A stretch of DNA of 14,275 nucleotides from Sutterella parvirubra YIT 11816 (lineage in GTDB: Bacteria > Pseudomonadota > Gammaproteobacteria > Burkholderiales > Burkholderiaceae_F): the NCBI RefSeq assembly GCF_000250875.1, contig NZ_JH604877.1:1-14275 (forward strand), written 5' to 3'. The translations under genes were made by a program, and so were the position numbers. Numbering within the stretch: position 1 is the first letter of the stretch; every line of letters starts with the position of its first letter. A model generated the notes under the pieces. The model was given only the letters and a program-made list of their open reading frames with translations, was not told the DNA's origin and did not search any database. Shown here piece after piece: positions 6,330 through 13,750 of this stretch.

Positions 6330-7286
6330 TTACGAGATGAGCGGCGAAGGTCCCTGCCCGTCCTTCCCGGCGGGCTTCGTCGGCTGCCCCTCCTCCAAAC
6401 TCCGGAGCGCCTGCCCGAGAACGCCCGAAGCGGCGAGGAGAAGTACTCCCAGAACCGACGCGCTCCACGCGAGAATCCCGCTGTTTTCGATAAAGATCGT
6501 CCCAAGCCCCACCGTGAAGGGCGCGGGGCTGAAGGGGGAGAGCACGAGTCCGGAGAGCACCGCGGCGGGCAGCAGCGCACCCGCCCAACGCGCGGACGGT
6601 CGGTTCATGAAGAGACTGTTGATCGCGGGGATCAGGATCAGAAGCGCCGTCCAGGCACCCAACCCCCCGACGGCTTCGAAAAGCACGTAGAGGACGTCGC
6701 GCCCCGCAGCATCCGTCCCCAAGGGATGCCCGTGCGCCCAAAGGGCGGCGATCCAGGTCCAGAGAATCCAGAGGACGCTCCCTGCCACCATGGCGCTCCG
6801 CCACGGGAAACGTTCGTCCCCGCCCGCAAGCATCCGGACGCCATCCGTGAAGTTCGTCGCGAAGCGGTAGGCGACGCCCAACGCCGTGCAGATCCAGGCG
6901 AGAAACGCCGTGACGCCCCCGGCGATCGCCGCGATCAGGGTGTACTTCGCGATCGTGATCGCGGGAGAAGCGCCCAATTTCACGTGCTCCAACGCTTCGC
7001 CTGAATAGGAGACGGCCGCCATCGGCGCGGACGCCCCGGCCTCAGGACGGCCGAGCCCCCAGGCGTTCTGAAGAAGCGTCGAGAGCACCGTCCCGTCGCC
7101 GTAGGGGAAGCCCGCCATCGCGGAAACGACGAGCTCCGCCGTGAGGATCACGGCGGACGCGCCGACGAAGGGTCGGTGCATCACTTTGGCAAGCGTCTCA
7201 CGCGGGAGCTTCACGAGAAGAAGGACGAGGACGACGAGAAGCGCCGCGGGAAAGTACGCGGCGAAGGCATTGGCAGAGGGCGTCAT
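6330..7286 (-). CDS. Unrecognised multi-pass membrane protein
   Basis: I do not recognise this 318-residue protein. It is strongly hydrophobic, with about seven or eight probable membrane helices (near 9-26, 40-58, 115-138, 164-185, 198-222, 233-250 and 270-291; a further weak one near 255-268). There is no cleavable signal peptide. A longer non-membrane stretch (60-110) lies between the second and third helices and contains PYGDGTVLSTLLQNAWGLG. Tryptophans cluster at 172-183 (LWILWTWIAALW), followed by AHGHPLGTDAAGRD. The C-terminus (292-318) is hydrophilic with many Pro, Gly and Lys. I see no transporter ATP-binding motif, no haem-lyase WWD motif and no sensor domain. Base composition matches its neighbours, so it is probably native. 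It stands alone between two rightward operons; ATG 7286 has no strong ribosome site. Confidence 0.8.
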   Translation of the reverse strand: MTPSANAFAAYFPAALLVVLVLLLVKLPRETLAKVMHRPFVGASAVILTAELVVSAMAGFPYGDGTVLSTLLQNAWGLGRPEAGASAPMAAVSYSGEALEHVKLGASPAITIAKYTLIAAIAGGVTAFLAWICTALGVAYRFATNFTDGVRMLAGGDERFPWRSAMVAGSVLWILWTWIAALWAHGHPLGTDAAGRDVLYVLFEAVGGLGAWTALLILIPAINSLFMNRPSARWAGALLPAAVLSGLVLSPFSPAPFTVGLGTIFIENSGILAWSASVLGVLLLAASGVLGQALRSLEEGQPTKPAGKDGQGPSPLIS

Positions 7287-7377
7287 AAAGCTATGTAGAA
7301 GTGTTTCCGGAGGGCTTCTTTGAAGCGCGTATGTTAAGCCAACGAAGTCCCGGAGAACGCCCGGACCGCATTTTCCC

Positions 7378-7383
7378 TATACT
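7378..7383 (+). promoter_or_regulatory. Probable -10 box of the tol operon
   Basis: TATACT is a good -10 hexamer (TATAAT with one mismatch) in an otherwise GC-rich region, 58 bases before the ybgC start. The -35 position has no clear match. A transcript from near 7390 would start just before the hairpin at 7393-7415 and would exclude the in-frame start codons further upstream of ybgC. Confidence 0.45.
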
Positions 7384-7392
7384 GTCCCGACG

Positions 7393-7415
7393 GCCGGGCG
7401 CAAAGGGCGCCCGGC
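7393..7415 (+). other. Perfect 9-bp hairpin in the ybgC leader
   Basis: GCCGGGCGC (7393-7401) and GCGCCCGGC (7407-7415) pair perfectly around the loop AAAGG. It would lie at the very 5' end of a transcript from the -10 box at 7378. No T-run follows, so it is not a terminator; 5'-end mRNA stabilisation is a possible role (inference). Confidence 0.45.
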
Positions 7416-7441
7416 AGGTTCCATACGCGAAGCACTACGAC

Positions 7442-7849
7442 ATGCCGACCTTCCGTTATCCCGTCCGCGTTCATTGGGAAGACACCGACGCGGGCGGCAT
7501 CGTCTATCACGCGAACTACCTCAAATTCATGGAGCGCGCCCGCTCGGAGATTCTGAGGAACTTCGGGATCTCGCAGCGCGTGAACCCGGAGACGGGCGGC
7601 GTGCTCTTCGTCGTAGCGGACCTCTCGATCAAATACCGCCGCGCCGCGAAGTTGGAGGACGAACTCACGGTCGAGACCGCCGTCGAGCGCCTGGGCGGCG
7701 CGTCCTGCGTCTTCTCGCAGACGATTCTCCTCGGCGACGACGTCGTCACCGCCGGGACCGTGCGCGTCGCCTGCGTCGACGCGGCGACCCTCGCTCCCAC
7801 GCCCATCCCGGAAGCGATCCGCGCGCAGCTCGGCACGCTCAAAGCGTAA
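7442..7849 (+). CDS. ybgC: YbgC-type acyl-CoA thioesterase (4HBT family), first gene of the tol operon
   Basis: YbgC is a hotdog-fold thioesterase acting on acyl-CoA (small-chain or long-chain and acyl-ACP-linked partners reported in different species); it is classically the first gene of the tol-pal operon, as here. From ATG 7442 the product has 135 residues, the normal size. The family signature is clear: VHWEDTDAGGIVYHANYLKF (10-29), with the catalytic aspartate D16 and H23, followed by ERARSE. Further in are VLFVVADLSIKYRRAAKLEDELTV and the C-terminal VRVACVD strand. The reading frame extends 47 codons upstream, but that part is not family-like and would overlap the probable promoter at 7378-7383, so ATG 7442 is chosen. 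The ribosome site is weak. The stop is 50 bases before tolQ. Confidence 0.94.
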   Translation: MPTFRYPVRVHWEDTDAGGIVYHANYLKFMERARSEILRNFGISQRVNPETGGVLFVVADLSIKYRRAAKLEDELTVETAVERLGGASCVFSQTILLGDDVVTAGTVRVACVDAATLAPTPIPEAIRAQLGTLKA

Positions 7850-7899
7850 AGCCCCTTCTGAATTCCCAAGGTCAACCCACACCGCAACTCAGAGCAGTC

Positions 7900-8562
7900 A
7901 TGAATCCGACCACCGATCTCTCCATCCTCACGCTCGTTCAGCAGGCGAGCCCCGTCGTGCAGGCCATTCTCGCCATTCTGGTCCTGCTCTCGCTTCTGAG
8001 CTGGACGGTGATCTTCCAGAAGGCCTTCGCGATCTCGCGCGCCGCGCGCCAGACGGAAGACTTCGAAGCGCGCTTCTGGGGCGGCTCCGACATGACGAAG
8101 CTCCTGGAGACCGCGAAGAAGCCCGACGCCGGGATCGAAGAGCGCCTCTTTGCGGCCGGCATGACCGAATTCACGAAGCAGCAGAAGGCCGGGGGTGACG
8201 TGACCTCCGGCGTCACCCGCGCGATGCGCGCGGTCTTCACCCGCGAGATGGACGGGCTCGAAAAGGGCCTTCCGCTCCTCGCCTCCATCGGGTCGACCTC
8301 GCCCTACGTGGGCCTCTTCGGCACCGTTTGGGGGATCATGAACGCCTTCACGGGGCTTTCGACCCTCGACAACGTTTCGCTCGCGGTCGTCGCCCCTGGG
8401 ATCGCCGAAGCCCTGGTCGCGACCGCGATCGGCCTCTTCGCCGCCATTCCGGCCGTGGCCGCCTACAACTACTTCAACAACCGCGTCAACCGCCTCGCCA
8501 ACCGCCTCGAGAGCTTCAGCGAGGAGTTCCTCAACATTCTCGAACGCCAGGCGAGGAGCTGA
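7900..8562 (+). CDS. tolQ: Tol-Pal system protein TolQ
   Basis: TolQ is the multimeric inner-membrane proton channel subunit (MotA/TolQ/ExbB family) that with TolR powers TolA during outer-membrane constriction at division. From ATG 7900 it has 220 residues, near the usual 220-230. It has three membrane helices: 20-42, 132-154 (IGSTSPYVGLFGTVWGIM) and 167-190 (PGIAEALVATAIGLFAAIPA). The large cytoplasmic loop (45-125) lies between helices 1 and 2. The conserved polar residues T142 and T175 in helices 2 and 3 are present. An upstream extension of the frame only covers ybgC in another frame and was rejected. It follows ybgC and precedes tolR by 3 bases. Confidence 0.97.
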   Translation: MNPTTDLSILTLVQQASPVVQAILAILVLLSLLSWTVIFQKAFAISRAARQTEDFEARFWGGSDMTKLLETAKKPDAGIEERLFAAGMTEFTKQQKAGGDVTSGVTRAMRAVFTREMDGLEKGLPLLASIGSTSPYVGLFGTVWGIMNAFTGLSTLDNVSLAVVAPGIAEALVATAIGLFAAIPAVAAYNYFNNRVNRLANRLESFSEEFLNILERQARS

Positions 8563-8565
8563 GTC

Positions 8566-8994
8566 ATGCTGCGCCGCAACAGCCGCCGACGCGGGCTCAT
8601 GAGCGAGATGAACGTCGTCCCCTACATCGACGTCATGCTCGTGCTGGTCGTCATCCTGATGGTGGCCGCGCCCTTCGTCAATCCGAGCCTCATCAACCTG
8701 CCTTCCGTCAACAAGGCGTCGAAGGCTCCCGAAAAGCTCATCGAAGTGATCGTCTTCCCCGACGGGCGCATGTCGCTTCGCGTCGGGAAGGATCTCCGCG
8801 CGACGGACGCCGCGGGGTTGGTCGCCGCCGTGCGCGAAGCGCAGGGCTCGACTCCGGATCTGCCCGTCGTCATCGCCGCCGACAAGGACGTGCGCTACGA
8901 AGACGTGATCAACGTCATGAAGACGCTCCAGGAAGCGGACGTCCCCCGCGTGGGTCTCTCGCTTCGCATCGAGCGCTCGGCCGCCGCACGATAA
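8566..8994 (+). CDS. tolR: Tol-Pal system protein TolR
   Basis: TolR is the single-span ExbD/TolR partner of TolQ. The 142-residue protein begins with a basic cytoplasmic tail (RRNSRRRG), then MSEMNVVPYIDVMLVLVVILMVAAP. The essential proton-path aspartate D22 sits in PYIDVMLVLVV at the start of the membrane helix (about 17-37). The periplasmic domain (45-142) has the family strands LIEVIVFPDGRMSLRVG and VVIAADKDVRYEDVINVMKTLQEADV. ATG 8566 is 3 bases after the tolQ stop, with a good GAGGAG ribosome site (8553-8558) inside the end of tolQ. The stop is 12 bases before tolA. Confidence 0.97.
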   Translation: MLRRNSRRRGLMSEMNVVPYIDVMLVLVVILMVAAPFVNPSLINLPSVNKASKAPEKLIEVIVFPDGRMSLRVGKDLRATDAAGLVAAVREAQGSTPDLPVVIAADKDVRYEDVINVMKTLQEADVPRVGLSLRIERSAAAR

Positions 8995-9006
8995 GGGGAG
9001 CCGACG

Positions 9007-10203
9007 ATGAGCATCAAGCGCCCGCGTCCCGCCGCCGAGGGGAACCGCCGCGACACCGTCGCGGCGACCGCCCTCTCCGTCGGCGTGCACGCCGCACTCT
9101 TCGCCGCGCTCTTCTCGGTCTTCCAGTGGCAGACCCACACCGAAACGGTCTACGCCGAGCTTTGGGCCCCCGAGGACATCTCGGGCGGGACGGACCCCGA
9201 AGGGGTGGCGGAAAAGCTCCCCGAAGCGAGCCCCGAGACCCCGCCCGACGCGGAGGAGCCGAAGCCGGAACCCGAACCCGAGCCCGCCGGTCCGACGCCG
9301 GAAGAATTGGCGCAGCAACAGGCCGCGGAGGAAGCCGCACGCCGTCAGGCCGAAGAGGCCGCCGCGGCCGAAGCCGCCCGCCTGGCGGAGGCGGCTCGAC
9401 TCGAAGAGGAAGCCCGACGCGCCGAAGAGGAGCGTCTCGCGCAGGAGCGCGCCCGCGCCGAAGAGATCGAACGCCAGCGTCAGGAAGCCATTGAAGCCGA
9501 ACGCCGCCGCGTCGAGGAAGAGAAGGCCCGCGAGGCGGAACGCCTCGCGCAGGAGCGTCTCGCCGAAGAGCGGAAGAAGGCCGAGGAAGCCCGCCTGGCT
9601 GAAGAAGCGAAGCGCGCCGAAGAGGAACGCCTCCGCCAAGAGGCGGAAGCCCGCCGCATCGCGGAAGAAAAGCGCATTGCCGAAGAGAAGCGCATCGCGG
9701 AGGAAAAGCGGATCGCCGAAGAGAAGCGCAAGGCTGAAGAGCGCCGCATCGCCCGCGAAAAGGCGGAGAAGGCCGAGCGCGAACGCATTGCGCGCACGGT
9801 GCGCCAGCAGGAGCTCGCACGCCTCTCCGCCAAGGTCGATCCCAACGCCCAACGCTCGGGAACGACGACCGGCGACCCGCGAAACTTCCGCCGCAACCTC
9901 ACGGGGTCTGCGCTCGCGCGCTACAACGCGCGCGTCGCCGCCTGCATCCGTCCGCACATCACGATCGAGGTGCCGCCCTCGACGCCGCGCGGCCGCTTCC
10001 AGGCGACCTACACCGTGAAGCTTCTGCCCACGGGCGAGCAGATCGGCTCCGCAGTGAAGCAGAAGGGGTCCGGCTGGGACGCCTACGACGCCGCGGTCGA
10101 GCGCGCCATCCGGCGCTGCAACCCGTTCCCGCGTCCGGACACCGGTCAGGAAGCGCCGAGGGAGCTCACCCTCACCTTCGACCCGGTGGACGACCGGAAA
10201 TAA
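9007..10203 (+). CDS. tolA: Tol-Pal system protein TolA
   Basis: TolA is the inner-membrane-anchored, periplasm-spanning lever moved by TolQR that contacts TolB/Pal. The 398 residues show the three TolA domains. Domain I is a short cytoplasmic tail with one membrane helix (18-40), including the S24-x3-H28 motif used to contact TolQR. A Pro/Glu-rich linker (70-98) follows. Domain II (about 98-270) is a long, highly charged helix of Ala/Glu/Arg/Lys repeats, with six RIAEEK-like hexads at 217-252. Domain III (about 298-398) is the globular TolA/TonB-like C-terminus with LARYNARVAACIRPH, a GRFQATYTVKLLPTGEQIG strand pair and a probable disulfide C313-C371. AGGGGAG (8994-9000) gives a good ribosome site. 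The gene ends the operon; tolB, pal and cpoB do not follow. Confidence 0.96.
   Translation: MSIKRPRPAAEGNRRDTVAATALSVGVHAALFAALFSVFQWQTHTETVYAELWAPEDISGGTDPEGVAEKLPEASPETPPDAEEPKPEPEPEPAGPTPEELAQQQAAEEAARRQAEEAAAAEAARLAEAARLEEEARRAEEERLAQERARAEEIERQRQEAIEAERRRVEEEKAREAERLAQERLAEERKKAEEARLAEEAKRAEEERLRQEAEARRIAEEKRIAEEKRIAEEKRIAEEKRKAEERRIAREKAEKAERERIARTVRQQELARLSAKVDPNAQRSGTTTGDPRNFRRNLTGSALARYNARVAACIRPHITIEVPPSTPRGRFQATYTVKLLPTGEQIGSAVKQKGSGWDAYDAAVERAIRRCNPFPRPDTGQEAPRELTLTFDPVDDRK
9655..9762 (+). repeat. In-frame 18-bp tandem repeats within tolA
   Basis: Six consecutive 18-base units encode RIAEEK four times and then the variants RKAEER and RIAREK (TolA residues 217-252). Codon choice differs between units (for example atc/att, gaa/gag), so the repeat is stronger in protein than in DNA. 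This suggests either an old duplication or selection for a charged helix. Confidence 0.8.
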
Positions 10204-10213
10204 GCTGAAATCC

Positions 10214-10270
10214 GCACACGTCCCGAACGCACCCCACCGCACGAGCTTCCGGGACGCGTGCGCTCCTTTT
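10214..10270 (+). terminator. Terminator-like hairpin between tolA and the Panacea gene
   Basis: Twelve-base arms at 10214-10225 and 10250-10261 pair at 11 of 12 positions (one A-C mismatch) around a 24-base loop, followed by GCTCCTTTT. It begins 11 bases after the tolA stop. The long loop and short, interrupted T-run suggest a weak intrinsic terminator that may let some transcripts into the next gene. Confidence 0.5.
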
Positions 10271-10289
10271 CCACCCCGAAGGAGGCCCC

Positions 10290-10727
10290 ATGCCGACAAC
10301 CTGCTTTGACGTCGCGAACTACTTCTTCTCGCGCCTTGACGAGGACGCAGGCGACGTCCTTTCCAACCTGAAGCTTCAGAAGCTGGCCGACTACGCGCAG
10401 GGCTTCGCCCTCGCCCTGCTCGATCGTCCGCTCTTTCCCGAACCCCTCGTCGCCTGGCAGATGGGTCCCGTCTGCCCGCCGCTCTTCCGGATGTACGCCA
10501 TCGACGGCCCACGGGGGATTCCCGCGCCGCCGCTGATCGACCTCAGCGTGTTCCCCGCGGTGGAGATCGAGCTCCTCAATGAGGTCTGGGAGGTCTACGG
10601 CCAGTTCGCCGCCTGGAAGCTCCGCGACATGGTTCTGACGGAAGCACCCTGGAGGGAGACCGCCGTCAACGACGTGATCACCCACGAGCGGCTCAAAGCC
10701 TTCTTCCTCACGCAGCTCCGCTCCTGA
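10290..10727 (+). CDS. Panacea-domain (DUF4065, SocA/GepA-type) protein, solitary
   Basis: This 145-residue protein carries the Panacea (DUF4065) domain along its whole length: FDVANYFFSR (6-15), SNLKLQKLADYAQG (25-38), PLVAWQMGPVCPPLFRMY (52-69), LRDMVLTEAPWRE (111-123) and ITHERLKAFF (130-139). Panacea domains are known as exchangeable antitoxin domains of toxin-antitoxin pairs and include the proteolysis adaptor SocA; related proteins occur in prophages. No partner toxin is seen: tolA lies 86 bases upstream and proS converges downstream. A strong AAGGAGG (10279-10285) sits 4 bases before ATG 10290, so it is clearly set up for translation. Base composition resembles the neighbours. Its role here is unknown; an antitoxin, an adaptor protein or an antitoxin left without its toxin are all possible. 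Confidence 0.85.
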   Translation: MPTTCFDVANYFFSRLDEDAGDVLSNLKLQKLADYAQGFALALLDRPLFPEPLVAWQMGPVCPPLFRMYAIDGPRGIPAPPLIDLSVFPAVEIELLNEVWEVYGQFAAWKLRDMVLTEAPWRETAVNDVITHERLKAFFLTQLRS

Positions 10728-10737
10728 GCACGGCTCC

Positions 10738-10779
10738 AAAAACCATCGGCCCGGGCGTCAACCGCCCGGGCCTATGGTT
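10738..10779 (-). terminator. Convergent terminator between the Panacea gene and proS
   Basis: AACCAT (10741-10746) pairs with ATGGTT (10774-10779) and GGCCCGGGCG (10748-10757) with CGCCCGGGCC (10763-10772) around a TCAAC loop, with one C-T mismatch between the two stems: 16 pairs in all. Read on the minus strand the stem runs into five T (bases 10742 to 10738), so it is a good intrinsic terminator for proS. On the plus strand it lies 13 bases past the Panacea stop but only TT then CAATC follows, so it is weaker in that direction. Confidence 0.85.
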
Positions 10780-10799
10780 CAATCAGATTCAAAGTCCGA

Positions 10800-12545
10800 T
10801 CACTTGCGGATGCGGCCCGCGACGAAGTCCGCCGCTTCCGCGGTCTTCACCATGATCTTCTCGGCGAGGTTGCCGCGGGCGGCGTATTCGACTTCGCCGT
10901 TCTTCAAGCCGCGGTCGCCGATCACGATGCGGTGCGGAACGCCGATCAGCTCCCAGTCCGCAAACATCACGCCCGGGCGCATGTCGCGGTCGTCGAGGAT
11001 GACGTCGACGCCCTTGGCCTTCAATTCTTCGTAGAGCTCGTCGGCGGCCTTCCGGACGTCTTCGCTCTTCGCGTAGTTCATCGGGCAGATGACAGCTTCA
11101 AAGGGCGCGATGCTGTCGGGCCAGATGATGCCCTTCTCGTCGTGGCTCTGTTCGATCGCCGCACCGGCCAGGCGCGTCACGCCGATCCCGTAGCAGCCCA
11201 TCTGAAGGATCTGGGGCTTGCCGTTTTCGTCGAGGTAGGTCGCACCCAACGCTTCGGAGTAGCGCGTGCCGAGGAAGAAGACGTGGCCCACTTCGATGCC
11301 GCGCTGAAGCTTCAGCGTCCCGCAGCCGTCGGGCGAGCGGTCGCCTTCGACCACGTTGCGCAGGTCCGCAACGGCGGGTTCGGGGAGGTCTCGGCCGAAG
11401 TTGACGCCCGTGTAGTGGAAGCCCTCTTCGTTCGCGCCGCAGCAGAAGTCCGACATGTCGGCGACGGTGCGGTCGGCGTAGACGGCGACGTCTTCCTTGA
11501 CGCCGACGGGGCCGAGGTAGCCCGGCTTCGAGCCGAAGGCCTGCATGATCTCGTCGTCGGTCGCGAAGCGGAAGCCTTCCTTCAGTTCAGGGAGGTGACC
11601 CGCCTTCACTTCGTTCAGTTCATGGTCGGCGCGCAGGAGCACGAGCACGATCTTCGCGGGCATCGGTTCGCCCTTCTCGTTCACGCGGTCGGCGGCGAGC
11701 ACGACGCTCTTGACGCTCTTCAAAAGATCGAGCCCGAGGTACTCGGCGACGGCTTCGCACTTTTCCTTCCCCGGGGTCGCGCGCTTTTCCATCGTTTCGG
11801 CGGGAGCCTGGCGGCCCTCCAGCACCGAGAAGGCTTCGGCCAATTCGATGTTGGCGGCGTAGTCGGATTCGGGAGCGTAGGCGATGACGTCTTCGCCGGC
11901 GTTCGCGATCACCTGGAATTCGTGCGAGCGGGAGCCGCCGATCGCGCCCGTATCGGCGCGCACGGCGCGGAACATGAGCCCCAGACGCGTGAAGATCTTC
12001 TGGTAGGCCGCATACATCGCGTCGTAGGACTTCGACGCGCCCTCTTCGTCACGGTCGAACGAGTACGCGTCCTTCATCGTGAATTCGCGGCCGCGCATCA
12101 CGCCGAAGCGGGGACGGCGCTCGTCGCGGAACTTCGTCTGGATGTGATAGAAGTTCACGGGGAGCTGACGCCAGCTCTTGATTTCCTGACGCGCGATGTC
12201 GGTGATGACTTCCTCCGACGTCGGCTGAATCACGAAGTCGCGGTCGTGACGGTCCTTGATGCGCAGAAGCTCCGCACCGTACTTCTCCCAACGGCCCGAT
12301 TCCTGCCAGAGCTCCGCCGGCTGCACGATCGGCATCAAGAGTTCCACCGCGCCCGCCGCGTTCATTTCTTCGCGGATGATCGCTTCGATCTTGCGGATGG
12401 TGCGCAGCCCCATCGGCATGTAGGTGTAGACGCCGGCGGCAAGCTTCTTGATCATGCCGGCGCGGATCATGTACTGCTGACTCACGACGTCGGCATCGGC
12501 CGGCGCTTCCTTGAGCGTGGAAAGGAAAAAGGAACGGGCGCGCAT
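10800..12545 (-). CDS. proS: Prolyl-tRNA synthetase ProS (bacterial type with INS editing domain)
   Basis: ProS charges tRNA-Pro with proline through prolyl-adenylate and hydrolyses mischarged Ala-tRNA-Pro. The 581 residues are full length and begin [15 protein letters not shown], the typical bacterial start. In order: motif 1 region [21 protein letters not shown] (34-54); PTSEEV (108-113); motif 2 [17 protein letters not shown] with TMKDAYSF (139-163); the INS editing insertion (about 225-410) with K279, matching the catalytic lysine of the E. coli enzyme, and GYLGPVG (342-348); motif 3 [10 protein letters not shown] (450-459); and the anticodon-binding domain (about 475-581). It follows proB on the same strand after an 86-base gap holding a hairpin, and ends at a strong terminator. 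The ribosome site is weak. Confidence 0.98.
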   Translation of the reverse strand: MRARSFFLSTLKEAPADADVVSQQYMIRAGMIKKLAAGVYTYMPMGLRTIRKIEAIIREEMNAAGAVELLMPIVQPAELWQESGRWEKYGAELLRIKDRHDRDFVIQPTSEEVITDIARQEIKSWRQLPVNFYHIQTKFRDERRPRFGVMRGREFTMKDAYSFDRDEEGASKSYDAMYAAYQKIFTRLGLMFRAVRADTGAIGGSRSHEFQVIANAGEDVIAYAPESDYAANIELAEAFSVLEGRQAPAETMEKRATPGKEKCEAVAEYLGLDLLKSVKSVVLAADRVNEKGEPMPAKIVLVLLRADHELNEVKAGHLPELKEGFRFATDDEIMQAFGSKPGYLGPVGVKEDVAVYADRTVADMSDFCCGANEEGFHYTGVNFGRDLPEPAVADLRNVVEGDRSPDGCGTLKLQRGIEVGHVFFLGTRYSEALGATYLDENGKPQILQMGCYGIGVTRLAGAAIEQSHDEKGIIWPDSIAPFEAVICPMNYAKSEDVRKAADELYEELKAKGVDVILDDRDMRPGVMFADWELIGVPHRIVIGDRGLKNGEVEYAARGNLAEKIMVKTAEAADFVAGRIRK

Positions 12546-12574
12546 AGTGTTTCGCTTCGTTGTGTCGGATTGAA

Positions 12575-12602
12575 AGCCCCCCGGAAGATCCTTCCGGGGG
12601 GC
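12575..12602 (-). terminator. GC-rich hairpin between proB and proS
   Basis: A perfect 12-bp stem (12576-12587 with 12591-12602) closes a three-base loop, and the minus strand then reads TTTCAATCC. The stem is very stable, but only three T follow. It may end proB transcripts partly, act as an attenuator or shape the proS leader. Some proS transcription must either read through it or start beside it. Confidence 0.55.
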
Positions 12603-12631
12603 GCATTTGAAAAGTCTGTCTATTTTAGCCT

Positions 12632-13747
12632 TCAGCGCACGACCATGTTGTCGCGGTGGATGAGTTCGGGGCGGTCGGGCATCCCCAGACGCGCCTCGAT
12701 TTCTTCGGTGTGGCAGCCGATGATGCGGCGCGCATCCGCGCTCGAATAGTTGACGAGCCCGCGGGCGACTTCGTTCCCCTCAGGGTCGAGGCAACTCACG
12801 ACTTCACCCTTCACGAATTCGCCTTCGACCGCGGTGACGCCGACCGGCAGAAGCGACGTCTGGCGCTCTAGAATCGCCTTCGCGGCACCGGCGTCAAGCG
12901 TCAGGCGGCCCGCCGCACGGAGGTGGTCCGCGATCCATTGCTTGCGGGCGTGCATGACGGAAGTCGAGGGCGCGAGGTGCGTGCCGATCAGCTCGCCCTT
13001 GGCAAGCCGCACGAGGACGTCGGGCTCACGGCCCGACGCGATGATGGTCGCCGCGCCCGAGCGCGCCGCGCGCTTCGCGGCGAGGATCTTCGTGATCATG
13101 CCGCCCTTCGAGAGCGAGCTCGCGGCGCCTCCCGCCATGCGCTCCAAGGCGGGATCTCCGGCCTTCGCTTCCGCCACGAACACCGCATCGGGATTCGAGC
13201 GGGGATCAGCCGTATAGAGGCCGCGCTGGTCCGTGAGGATCACGAGCGCGTCGGCTTCGACGAGGTTCGTCACCAAAGCGCCCAGCGTGTCGTTGTCGCC
13301 CACCTTGATTTCGTTCGTGACGACGGTGTCGTTTTCGTTGATGACGGGGACGATCCCGAGGCGCAGGAGTTCCACCAACGTCATGCGGGCGTTCAGGTAC
13401 TGCTCGCGGTCGACGAGGTTCGCGTGGGTGAGGAGCACCTGCGCCGTCATGATCCCGTGCGCGCGGAAGTGCGTTTCGTAGGCTTCGACGAGCCCCATCT
13501 GGCCCACGGCCGCCGCGGCCTGCTGCTCGAAGACGCGCTTCGGACGCTCGGCCCAACCGAGGCGGAGCACCCCTTCGGCGACGGCCCCCGAGCTCACCAG
13601 GAGCACTTCGCGGCCCATTTGGCGGAGCTCCGCAATCTGCGTCGCCCAACGTTCGATCGCTTCGACGTCGAGTCCTCGGCCGTCGTTCGTGACAAGTGCG
13701 CTCCCGACCTTGACGACGATGCGGCGGGCGCTTTTCAACAACGACAT
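12632..13747 (-). CDS. proB: Glutamate 5-kinase ProB (with C-terminal PUA domain)
   Basis: ProB phosphorylates glutamate to gamma-glutamyl phosphate, the first and feedback-inhibited step of proline synthesis, in the cytosol. The 371 residues have the amino-acid-kinase domain (1-260): [11 protein letters not shown] with K13, VSSGAVAEG (51-59), INENDTV (136-142), VGDND (149-153), [15 protein letters not shown] (169-183) and [12 protein letters not shown] (213-224, with K220). The family usually reads G-T/R-GGM there, so SKGGM is a small variant. A PUA domain (about 275-355) follows, with the strand [16 protein letters not shown] 13747 lies only 3 bases after the stop of the upstream AT-rich gene; its ribosome site (GGGAG) is inside the last codons of that gene. 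proA is not in the window; proS follows. Confidence 0.97.
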   Translation of the reverse strand: MSLLKSARRIVVKVGSALVTNDGRGLDVEAIERWATQIAELRQMGREVLLVSSGAVAEGVLRLGWAERPKRVFEQQAAAAVGQMGLVEAYETHFRAHGIMTAQVLLTHANLVDREQYLNARMTLVELLRLGIVPVINENDTVVTNEIKVGDNDTLGALVTNLVEADALVILTDQRGLYTADPRSNPDAVFVAEAKAGDPALERMAGGAASSLSKGGMITKILAAKRAARSGAATIIASGREPDVLVRLAKGELIGTHLAPSTSVMHARKQWIADHLRAAGRLTLDAGAAKAILERQTSLLPVGVTAVEGEFVKGEVVSCLDPEGNEVARGLVNYSSADARRIIGCHTEEIEARLGMPDRPELIHRDNMVVR

Positions 13748-13750
13748 TTT

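Noticed and set aside
9655..9762. CRISPR-like or minisatellite array
   Set aside because: The units are contiguous, in frame and translate to the TolA helix; there are no spacers.
7516..10512. Nearly 1000-codon open frame on the minus strand opposite ybgC-tolQRA and the Panacea gene
   Set aside because: Low-complexity Arg/Gly/Leu sequence antisense to well-supported genes; GC-skewed codon shadow.
10932..12749. Long plus-strand frame opposite proS
   Set aside because: Shadow of the proS coding strand; no recognisable domain.
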